Positions 25,010 through 32,868 of a DNA stretch of 64,000 nt are shown here, piece by piece. Made by a program: the position numbers and the translations under genes. Source of the stretch: Rhodospirillaceae bacterium (lineage in GTDB: Bacteria > Pseudomonadota > Alphaproteobacteria > DSM-16000 > Inquilinaceae). Below the pieces are notes generated by a model. The model was given only the letters and a program-made list of their open reading frames with translations. It was not told where the DNA came from and ran no database searches. The stretch is from the NCBI GenBank assembly GCA_020638595.1, contig JACKIG010000006.1:62001-126000 (forward strand), given 5' to 3'. The number at the start of each line of letters is the position of its first letter. Position 1 is the first letter of the stretch.

Positions 25010-26621
25010 CTTGGATGTACACGGTGTCGTAGTGGACGGGGATATGCACCGGGTCGACGAAGATGGCGTCGGGTCCGCCCAGGCGGTCGCGCAGCATGGT
25101 GAAGCGCTGCTCGTTGAAGATCGGGGCCCACGGCGCATCGTCCATGATCGCCAGGTAGATGTCGCGCCATTCGGCCAGGCGGGCGTCCTGCTGGTCGGCG
25201 GCGATCATGGCGTCGGCCGCCGCGGCGCGGGCGTCCAGCTCCTCGTTGCAGTACCAGGCCCAGTTCCAGCCGCCCGGCACCGCACCGCCGCAGCCCAGGA
25301 TCGGGCCGTAGAAGTTGGACGGATCCGGGAAGTCGGCGATCCAGGCCATGCCGCCGGACCAGATCATCGGCGCCTGGTCGGGCTCCCCGCCCGCGGCGAT
25401 CACCGTCGACTGTGCCAGCGTCTGCAGCTCCACCGTGATGCCGACGGCCGCCAGGTCCTGCTGGATCGCCTGGGCGATGCGCGGGTTGGGGTCGGTGTTC
25501 ATGGAATAGAGCTCGGTCGTGAAGCCGTCGGGGAAGCCGGCCTCCGCCAGCAGCACCTGGGCGCCCTCGGGGTCGTAGGCGTAGCCGTCATAGTCCTCGG
25601 CATAGCCCGGCATCGCCGGCGGCAGCGGCTGGTTGGCCGGCACCGCGCGGCCGTTGATGATGCGGACGATGCGGTCCTTGTTGATGGCCATGTTGACGGC
25701 GCGGCGCACCAGCACGTTGTCGAACGGCGCGATGTTGACGTTCATCGTCACATAGCCTGTGTGCAGCTGCCCGCCTTCGATGACGCGGGTGCCCTCCGGC
25801 GGGTTCTGCGTCACGTCGACGAAGCGCGCCGGCGGGATGCCGTCGCCTAGGATGTCGACCTCGCCGTTCTCCAGCCGCAACAGCGCCACCGTCGGGTCCT
25901 GCCCGACCTCGAAGACGATGCGGTCGAGGCGGGGGATGCCCTCGCGGTAATAGTCCGGGTTGCGCGCGAAGACGACGCGCTGGCCCAGCGACCATTCCTC
26001 CAGGCTGAAGGCGCCGGTACCGACGGGATGGCGGCCGAACTCGGGCCCGAATTCCTCCACCGCCTCCTGCGGCACGGCCGAGGCGAAGTTCAGCGCCAGC
26101 ACATGCAGGAAGGTGGCATCGGGGCGCGACAGGGTGAAGACGACGGTGCGGTCGTCGGGCGCTGCGATGCCCGACAGCGCGTCCGCCTCGCCCGCCGCCA
26201 TGGCGTCGAAGCCGTCGATCATGCCGAAGAAGCCCTGGCCGGGGCTCTGCGTCTCCGGGTCGACCGCGCGCTCGATGGAATACTTGATGTCGGCGGCGGT
26301 CAGGGCGCGGCCGTTGTGGAAGACGACGCCGTCGCGCAGGTGGAAGGTGTAGGTCAGCCCGTCCTCGGACACGTCATAGCTTTCGGCCAGGTCGGGGACC
26401 AGGTCGGTCGTCCCCGGCGCATAGTCCATCAGCCCGTCGAACAGGCTCTTGATCATCGACCAGTTCTGCCAGTCATAGCCGATCGCCGGATCGAGGGTGG
26501 AGACGTCGTCGTTGTAGGTGACGACCATCTCGCCGCCCATGGGCACCGCATCGTCGGCCCAGGCGGGGGCCGCCATCGCGAAAGCCAGCGCCGAAACACT
26601 CGTCAACAATATACGCTTCAT
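24999..26621 (-). CDS. ABC transporter substrate-binding protein, family 5
   Basis: A 540 aa periplasmic solute-binding protein of the peptide/nickel family. It has a signal peptide (MKRILLTSVSALAFAMAAPAWA) and the SBP_bac_5 landmarks: LDPAIGYDWQNWSMIKSLFDGL, LVPDLAESYDVSEDGLTYTF (both partial) and PVGTGAFSLEEW. Length matches DppA/OppA-like proteins. It lies between the permease genes and the amidase in one operon. The ligand is not determinable; the amidase hints at an amide or modified peptide. Confidence 0.93.
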   Translation of the reverse strand: MKRILLTSVSALAFAMAAPAWADDAVPMGGEMVVTYNDDVSTLDPAIGYDWQNWSMIKSLFDGLMDYAPGTTDLVPDLAESYDVSEDGLTYTFHLRDGVVFHNGRALTAADIKYSIERAVDPETQSPGQGFFGMIDGFDAMAAGEADALSGIAAPDDRTVVFTLSRPDATFLHVLALNFASAVPQEAVEEFGPEFGRHPVGTGAFSLEEWSLGQRVVFARNPDYYREGIPRLDRIVFEVGQDPTVALLRLENGEVDILGDGIPPARFVDVTQNPPEGTRVIEGGQLHTGYVTMNVNIAPFDNVLVRRAVNMAINKDRIVRIINGRAVPANQPLPPAMPGYAEDYDGYAYDPEGAQVLLAEAGFPDGFTTELYSMNTDPNPRIAQAIQQDLAAVGITVELQTLAQSTVIAAGGEPDQAPMIWSGGMAWIADFPDPSNFYGPILGCGGAVPGGWNWAWYCNEELDARAAAADAMIAADQQDARLAEWRDIYLAIMDDAPWAPIFNEQRFTMLRDRLGGPDAIFVDPVHIPVHYDTVYIQDAN

Positions 26622-26716
26622 CGGTCCTGCCTCTCCTGTCCGGTTGTGGGCACGTCGGCCGCACGGGTGGCATCCGCCTTGGCATGCCGGCTTCGCGGCT
26701 AGGTGCGCGTCCGGTC

Positions 26717-27637
26717 TTATCTCAGCTTGATGCGGGGGTCGACGAACGGGGCGATCAGGTCGGCCACCAGGTTGCCCAGCACCACCCCCACGGCGGCCAC
26801 CATAGTTACGCCCATTATGATGGGAACGTCGAGACGCTGAATGGCCTGCCAGGCCAGCTGGCCGATGCCCGGCCAGCCGAACACCGTTTCGACCACCACG
26901 ACCCCGTTCATGAAGATGCCGATATCCAGCCCGATCATGGCGACGATCGGCAGGATGCCGTTGCGCAAGCCATGCACCAGCACGACGCGGGTGCCGCCGG
27001 CGCCCTTGGCCCAGGCGGTGCGGATATAGTCCTGCCGCAAGACGTCGACCATGGTGGAGCGCATCATCCGCGCGTACCAGCCGCCGCCGAGGATGCCCAG
27101 CGTCATCGCCGGCAGCACCAGGCTGTCGACGCCGTTGAAGCCGCGCGTCGGAAACCACCCCAGGCCGAAAGCGAAGACATAGAGCAGCAAGAGGCCGACG
27201 ACGAATTGCGGCGCCGACACGCCGCTGAACGCCGCCACCATGATCGCCCGGTCGGCGAACCGCCCGCGCTGCGTGGCGGCAAACAGGCCGGCGGGGATGC
27301 CGATCAACAATTCGCAGAGGATCGCGCCGGCCAGCAGCGCCAGCGTGGCCGGCAGGCGGGCGGCGATCAGCTCCGCCACGTCAATGCGCTGGATGTAGGA
27401 ACGGCCGAGGTCGCCCTGCAGCAGCCCGCCCATGTAGCGCAGGTACTGCTCGACCAGCGGCCGGTCGAGCCCCAGCTGGTGGCGGATCGACTCCACGGTA
27501 TCCAGCGATGCATTGCGCCCCGCCACCATCCGCGCCGGGTCGGCCGGCACCAGATGGGTCAAGAGGAAGGTGATGATGGTGACGCCGACCAGGATCAGCG
27601 CCGCCTGCACCAGCCGCCGGGCGAGATACCGGGCCAT
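26717..27637 (-). CDS. ABC transporter permease (DppB-like)
   Basis: A 306 aa inner-membrane permease with about six membrane segments. The N-terminus MARYLARRLVQAALILVGV is typical of DppB/OppB. The EAA-type coupling loop is DYIRTAWAKGAGGTRVVLVH, and the C-terminal motif LVADLIAPFVDPRIK is family-specific. The ATG shares one base with the upstream dppC-like stop (TGATG), so start 27637 is firm. Confidence 0.94.
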   Translation of the reverse strand: MARYLARRLVQAALILVGVTIITFLLTHLVPADPARMVAGRNASLDTVESIRHQLGLDRPLVEQYLRYMGGLLQGDLGRSYIQRIDVAELIAARLPATLALLAGAILCELLIGIPAGLFAATQRGRFADRAIMVAAFSGVSAPQFVVGLLLLYVFAFGLGWFPTRGFNGVDSLVLPAMTLGILGGGWYARMMRSTMVDVLRQDYIRTAWAKGAGGTRVVLVHGLRNGILPIVAMIGLDIGIFMNGVVVVETVFGWPGIGQLAWQAIQRLDVPIIMGVTMVAAVGVVLGNLVADLIAPFVDPRIKLR

Positions 27638-28488
27638 CAGCCGCGCCCCCGCTGGGTCGGGTCCATGGCATCGCGCAGCGCGTCGCCCACCAGGTTGAAC
27701 GACAGCGCCAGCAGCAGGATCGCCGCCCCGGGGATGAACACCAGCCACGGTGCCGTCGTGAAATAGGACACGCTTTCCTGGATGATGTTGCCCCAGGACG
27801 GCTGCGGCGGCTGCACGCCGATGCCGAGGAAGCTCAGCGTCGCCTCTAGCAGCACCGTGGTGGCGATGCCCAGCGTCGCCCACACCAGCATGGTCGGCAC
27901 CAGGTGCGGCACGATGTGGCGCGCCAGGATGCGGGCGTCGCTGGCGCCGAGATTGCGGATGGCGGTGATGAACTCCCGCTCCGCTATCGAGGTTGTCTCG
28001 GTATAGACGACACGCGCCACCTGCACCCAGTTCACCGCCGCGATCACCATGGCGACGATCCACAGGCTGGGCCCGATGATCGCCGCCAGCGCGATCGCCA
28101 GGATCAGCACCGGAAACGCCATCATCAGGTCGGTGAAGCGCATCAGCGCCGTGCCCACCCACCCGCGCAGGAACCCGGCCAGCGTGCCCAGCACCGTGCC
28201 GATCGTCACCGCCACACCGTTGGCGACGACCCCGACGATCAGCGAGGTCTGCGCGCCCACCATCATCCGGCTCAACAGGTCGCGCCCCAGCGTATCGGTC
28301 CCCAGCCAGAACCGCTCCCCCGGCGGCAACGGCGCCCCTTCCAGCGACAGCCCGTCGAAGAACTGCTGTTGATAGTCGTACGGCGCCAGCACGCCCGCGA
28401 ACACCGCCACGACCACCGTGACGGCGATGACGACCAGCCCGAACAGGACCGTGCCGGAGCGGAAAAAGCGTTGCCAGGATCGGGACAT
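27637..28488 (-). CDS. ABC transporter permease (DppC-like)
   Basis: A 283 aa permease with an N-terminal OppC-N segment and a binding-protein-dependent transport domain. Landmarks are WLGTDTLGRDLLSRMMVGAQ, the EAA loop REFITAIRNLGASDARILAR and LSFNLVGDALRDAMDPTQRG. It is the first gene of the operon dppC-dppB-SBP-amidase-dppD-dppF. The unusual C-before-B order and the late binding-protein position differ from the standard dppABCDF. Confidence 0.94.
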   Translation of the reverse strand: MSRSWQRFFRSGTVLFGLVVIAVTVVVAVFAGVLAPYDYQQQFFDGLSLEGAPLPPGERFWLGTDTLGRDLLSRMMVGAQTSLIVGVVANGVAVTIGTVLGTLAGFLRGWVGTALMRFTDLMMAFPVLILAIALAAIIGPSLWIVAMVIAAVNWVQVARVVYTETTSIAEREFITAIRNLGASDARILARHIVPHLVPTMLVWATLGIATTVLLEATLSFLGIGVQPPQPSWGNIIQESVSYFTTAPWLVFIPGAAILLLALSFNLVGDALRDAMDPTQRGRG

Positions 28489-28553
28489 GGGGGCGAGCGC
28501 AAGAGACGTGAGGAAGGCAGCCCGGGCATCCTAGGGCTGGGATCGGTGGGGCA

Positions 28554-29531
28554 TCAATGGCTGTTGCCCGCTCCCCCTCCGCCCGCAACCGCGGCGCGCC
28601 GCACAGCCACCCGCTTCACCGCCCGCCACGGACGGCCGTCGATGGCGGCCAGGCCGAGGGCGATCAGGGTCAGGCCGGCCATGTGCTTGGGCTGCAAGGT
28701 CTCGCCCAGCACCAGGATGCCGAGCAGGATGGCGCTCGCGGGGATCAGGAAGGTGACGAGCAGCAGGTTGGTGGCGCCGGCCGTGGCCAGGATGCGGAAA
28801 TACAGGACATAGGCAACAGCCGTCGACAGGATCGCCAGGCCGGCCAGGGCGGCCATCGTGCCGGCCGACGGCAGGGCCAGCGTCCAGGGGCGGTCGACGG
28901 CCAGCATCACCGGCAGCAGCAGCAGGCTCGACGCCATGACCTGGCCGGTGGCCGTCGCCATCGGCGCGATGCCCATTGCGCGGAACCGCCGGCCGTAGAC
29001 GCCGGCAAAGGCGTAGGAGAGGGCGGCAGCCAGGCATGCCAGCTGGGCGGCGACGTTCAGCCCGAGCGCTTGCAGCGCCGTGCCGCCGATCATCACGGCC
29101 ACCCCGGCCAGGCCCACCAGCACGCCGAACAGGCGGCCGCCGGACATCTTCTCGTCCGCGGTCAGGACATGGGCGACGATCACCGCGAACAGCGGCGTCG
29201 TGGCGTTCAGAATGGATGCGACGCCGCTGGCAATATGCGTCTGGCCCCAGACGATCAGGCTGAACGGGATGGCGTTGTTCAGCATCCCCATGCCGAAGAA
29301 CGCGGCCCAGACCTTGCCGCCGCGCGGCAGCCTGACGCCGATCACCCGAAGCACCAGCAACAGCGCCAGCGCCGCCAACGCCACGCGCAGCACCACGATG
29401 GTCAGCGGCGGCAGCTCGCGCACGGCCACGCCGACGAAGAAGAACGAACCGCCCCACAGCACCGACAGGGTCAAGAGCAGTCCCCATTCGACGGGCGTCA
29501 TCGGACGGTTCGCGGCGATCTTCGCGGACAT
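28554..29531 (-). CDS. EamA/DMT-family transporter
   Basis: A 325 aa drug/metabolite-transporter-superfamily membrane protein with ten predicted helices in two EamA repeats. The first starts LLLTLSVLWGGSFFFVGVA; the second includes LSYAFAGVYGRRFRAMG and ends ASAILLGILVLGE. Start MSAKIAANRP (29531) precedes the first helix closely. The substrate is not predictable. Same strand as, but separate from, the neighbours. Confidence 0.9.
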   Translation of the reverse strand: MSAKIAANRPMTPVEWGLLLTLSVLWGGSFFFVGVAVRELPPLTIVVLRVALAALALLLVLRVIGVRLPRGGKVWAAFFGMGMLNNAIPFSLIVWGQTHIASGVASILNATTPLFAVIVAHVLTADEKMSGGRLFGVLVGLAGVAVMIGGTALQALGLNVAAQLACLAAALSYAFAGVYGRRFRAMGIAPMATATGQVMASSLLLLPVMLAVDRPWTLALPSAGTMAALAGLAILSTAVAYVLYFRILATAGATNLLLVTFLIPASAILLGILVLGETLQPKHMAGLTLIALGLAAIDGRPWRAVKRVAVRRAAVAGGGGAGNSH

Positions 29532-29627
29532 GAGGCACCCCGGGGCTGTGTTGCCGGAGTGTCCGCCGGGCCTGGTCGATGCGCATTCCGTTTCTTGCGA
29601 TCGCATCGCGGCCCCGACGGCCAGGCA

Positions 29628-29960
29628 CTATCCCGCCGGCCAGTCGTGATGCAGGTATCCCGCCATCTCGTCGCCGCGATAGATCTCGAAGCGGTGGCGC
29701 AGGCCGGCGGCGGCGAGGGCGGCGGAAACCAGCCGGCCGTCGCGCAGCAGCTCGTCGACCGACAGGGCATCGGCCTCGATCTGCGGGTCGCCGCGGTCGC
29801 CGCCCAGTTCCTGGAAAACGAAATGCTCGCAATTCAGGACGCGCACGGAATAGCGGCCCACTTGGACACGCAGGCCGGCCTCCACCAGGATTTCCGCCAG
29901 ACGGACCTTGGCCGGCCACTCCGCCACCTGGCCGGCAAGATATGCGCACTCGTCCTTCAT
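29628..29960 (-). CDS. small hypothetical protein
   Basis: A 110 aa soluble protein beginning MKDECAYLAGQVAEWPAKV, with GGGAGGGG about 6 bp upstream, a strong ribosome-binding site. Composition is acidic and leucine-rich, with no signal peptide or membrane segment. The C-terminus HRFEIYRGDEMAGYLHHDW looks globular. I do not recognise the family. It lies between the EamA and aldehyde dehydrogenase genes on the same strand. Confidence 0.7.
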   Translation of the reverse strand: MKDECAYLAGQVAEWPAKVRLAEILVEAGLRVQVGRYSVRVLNCEHFVFQELGGDRGDPQIEADALSVDELLRDGRLVSAALAAAGLRHRFEIYRGDEMAGYLHHDWPAG

Positions 29961-30100
29961 TGTGCCCCTCCCGGCGGGCCGGATCGATCAAATGCCGACG
30001 CATTCACAGCGGAATGCCGACCCGTTGTCGAGCCTGTTTCGATGGTGCCGGTGATCCCGACCGTGGGTGCGTTTCGGGCAGGGCGCGGGCGCCCCTGCCC

Positions 30101-31537
30101 TCATGCCGGCCAACCGCTGACCGACTTGACCTCCAGGAACTCCTCGATGCCCCAGGTGCCGCCCTCGCGGCCGTTGCCGGACTGCTTGTAGCCGCCGAAG
30201 GGCGTGCCGGCGGCGCGCGAGGCGCCGTTGATCTGCACCATGCCGGCGCGCAGGCGCGGGGTGACGCGGCGGATGCGCTCCGGACTGCCCGACTGAAGAT
30301 AGGCGGTCAGGCCATAGGCCGTGTCGTTGGCCAGGGCGATCGCCTCATCCTCGCCGTCGAAGGGGGTCATCGCCAGCACGGGACCGAAGACCTCCTCGCG
30401 CCAGAGGGTCATTTCCGGCGTCACGTCGGCGAAGACGGTGGGGCGGGCGAACCAGCCGCGGTTCAGGCCTTCCGGCCGGCCCGGGCCGCCGCACACCAGC
30501 CGGCCATCCTCGGCCATGCCGGTCTCGATCAGGGACTGGACCTTCAGGAACTGGGTTTCCGACACCAGCGGGCCGATATGGCCACCGGCATTCAGTGCCC
30601 GGTCGACCTTGGTGGCACGCGCGGTCTCGGCCGCGATTTCCACCGCCTGGTCATAGACCGACCGTTCAACCAGCATCCGCGTCGGCGCATTGCAGGACTG
30701 GCCGCTATTGCTGAAGCACAAGGCCGCGCCATAGCGGACGGCCTTGGCCAGGTCGCAGTCGGCGAAGACCAGGTTCGGCGACTTGCCGCCCAGTTCCAGC
30801 GACACGCGCTTGATGGTATCGGCGGCGGCCTTGGAGATGGCGATGCCCGCGCGGGTCGACCCGGTGAACGAAACGACGTCCACGTCGGGGTGCGTGGTCA
30901 GCGCCGTACCCGTTCCGGCACCGTCGCCCTGGATCAGGTTGAAGACGCCGGCGGGAATGCCGGCCTCGTGCATGAATTCGGCGAACAGGACGGCCGACAT
31001 CGGTGCCACTTCCGACGGCTTCAGCACCATGGTGCAGCCGGCGGCCAGCGCTGCCCCCACCTTCAGGCAGATCTGGTTCATCGGCCAGTTCCACGGCGTG
31101 ATCAGCGCCGCCACGCCGGCAGGCTCCAGCGCGATTCGATGCTGGGGCATGTCGGGGCGGAAGGCCCGTTCGAACGTCATGCCGTCCAGGGCCTCCGCAA
31201 AGGCGCGGAGATGCCAGTTCCCGGCCGTGGCCTGCTGGGCCGTCGCGAAGTCGATGGGTGCGCCCATGTCCTGGGAGATGACGGCCGCCATCTCGTCGAT
31301 CCGCCGCTCATAGACGGTGATCAGGCGTTGCAGCGCCGCCAGACGTTCTGCCTTTCCGGTCGCCCCCCAGGTGGCGAAGGCGCGGCGCGCCGCGGCGACG
31401 GCGGCATTCACATCGACCTCCGTCGCCCAGGCGATGTTGGCGAACGGCTCCTCCGTCGACGGGTTGAAGACAGGCTGCGGTTTCGGCGCCATGGGCTGTC
31501 GCCATGCGCCGTCGATGTAGAATTCCATGCTCCTCAT
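30101..31537 (-). CDS. aldehyde dehydrogenase family protein
   Basis: A 478 aa NAD(P)-dependent aldehyde dehydrogenase. It contains the Rossmann motif FTGSTRAG, the general-base glutamate in LELGGKSPNLVFAD (about E248) and the catalytic cysteine in SGQSCNAPTR (C282), then EEVFGPVLAM and PFGGYKQSGNGREGG. Start 31537 has GAGGGG 7 bp upstream; ATG 31528 is a possible alternative. The substrate class is not resolved by sequence. Divergent from the ZntB-like gene. Confidence 0.94.
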   Translation of the reverse strand: MRSMEFYIDGAWRQPMAPKPQPVFNPSTEEPFANIAWATEVDVNAAVAAARRAFATWGATGKAERLAALQRLITVYERRIDEMAAVISQDMGAPIDFATAQQATAGNWHLRAFAEALDGMTFERAFRPDMPQHRIALEPAGVAALITPWNWPMNQICLKVGAALAAGCTMVLKPSEVAPMSAVLFAEFMHEAGIPAGVFNLIQGDGAGTGTALTTHPDVDVVSFTGSTRAGIAISKAAADTIKRVSLELGGKSPNLVFADCDLAKAVRYGAALCFSNSGQSCNAPTRMLVERSVYDQAVEIAAETARATKVDRALNAGGHIGPLVSETQFLKVQSLIETGMAEDGRLVCGGPGRPEGLNRGWFARPTVFADVTPEMTLWREEVFGPVLAMTPFDGEDEAIALANDTAYGLTAYLQSGSPERIRRVTPRLRAGMVQINGASRAAGTPFGGYKQSGNGREGGTWGIEEFLEVKSVSGWPA

Positions 31538-31788
31538 TGCCGTCCCCTCTCGCCGCAAGGATGCGCCCCCGGATGCCCGCACGGGCAGACACGTGGTGAA
31601 CCGGACCGTGAATTCTAGGGCGAAATCGCCCACCCGTCCCCTTCCCCGCGCGCATGGCGGGCAGTGCGGTCCGCGCCGATCGCCCGCGAAGCCGGTCGCG
31701 CGCATCGCGGATAACACATGACGGCGGCCGGCGCCCTATGGCATCGGAGACAGTGCCGGACCCCCGATCCGGCGTTGGAGGTGCGCCC

Positions 31789-32760
31789 ATGTGGGATGAG
31801 CAGGGATTGGTTGCCGCCTATGTTCTCGACGGCGATGGCGGCGGTCGCGCCGTGGGATTTCCCGAGATCGATGCCTGGGCGCCCGACCGCGGCGTCCTGT
31901 GGGTGCATCTGCACCGCGGCCAGCTGTCGCGACAATGGCTGACCGAGAAAAGCGGGCTGGAGCCGCTGGTTGCCGAAGCCCTGCTGGCGGAAGAAACGCG
32001 GCCGCGCAGTGTCGTCATCGGCAAGGGCCTGCTGGTCATCCTGCGCGGCGTCAACCTGAATCCGGGCGCCGATCCCGAGGACATGGTCTCGCTGCGGGTG
32101 TGGCTGGAGGAAAAGCGGATCATCAGCGTGCGCATGCGGCGCCTGATGGCGGTCCAGGACCTGCGCGACGGTCTGGCGACCGGTCATGGCCCAACCGGCC
32201 CCGGGGATTTCGTCGCCGAGATCGCGACGCGCATCGTCGAACGCATGGGGCCGGTCATCCACGACCTTGATGACCGCACCGACGGGCTGGAGGACGAGAT
32301 GCTGACCGGCCAGGGCCGGGAGATGCGCCACACCCTGGCGGAGATCCGCCACCAGGCCATCGTCCTGCGCCGCTATCTGGCGCCGCAGCGCGATGCCGCC
32401 GCGCGGCTGCAGACGGAGGACCTGCACTGGATGACGGCCCAGCACAAGGGCCGCGTGCGAGAGGCGACCGACCGCGTCATCCGCTATATCGAAGACCTCG
32501 ACGCCATTCGCGAGCGCGCCGGCGTGATCCAGGACGAAATGGTCAACCGCCTGTCGGAGCAGATGAACCGGACCATGTACCACCTGACCGTCGTCGCCAC
32601 GATCATGCTGCCGCTGGGCTTCCTGACCGGGCTGCTCGGCATCAATGTCGGCGGCATACCCGGCAGCGGCAGCTCCTGGGGGTTTGCCGTGGTGTGCGCC
32701 ATCCTGGTCGGCGCGGTCGGTGTGCAGGTGATGCTGTTCCGGCGGCTTCGCTGGCTCTGA
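31789..32760 (+). CDS. CorA/ZntB-family metal transporter
   Basis: A 323 aa cytoplasmic-funnel metal transporter with two C-terminal helices. The signature loop reads GINVGGIPG rather than GMN, the form usual in ZntB zinc transporters. The long N-terminal domain includes WVHLHRGQLSRQWL and a coiled-coil stalk (DLDAIRERAGVIQDEMVNRL). Start MWDEQGLVAAY at 31789 has GGAGG 7 bp upstream; the ATG at 31738 has none. Zinc efflux/uptake is a family inference. Confidence 0.9.
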   Translation: MWDEQGLVAAYVLDGDGGGRAVGFPEIDAWAPDRGVLWVHLHRGQLSRQWLTEKSGLEPLVAEALLAEETRPRSVVIGKGLLVILRGVNLNPGADPEDMVSLRVWLEEKRIISVRMRRLMAVQDLRDGLATGHGPTGPGDFVAEIATRIVERMGPVIHDLDDRTDGLEDEMLTGQGREMRHTLAEIRHQAIVLRRYLAPQRDAAARLQTEDLHWMTAQHKGRVREATDRVIRYIEDLDAIRERAGVIQDEMVNRLSEQMNRTMYHLTVVATIMLPLGFLTGLLGINVGGIPGSGSSWGFAVVCAILVGAVGVQVMLFRRLRWL

Positions 32761-32868
32761 CACCCAATCGCATCGAAGGCCATGCGCAGCCGGCGGTACC
32801 CCGCGGACCGGCACCGGTCCGTCCGACCCTTCCCTGTCCGATGCGACCCGGCTACGATCGTCGGTCGG

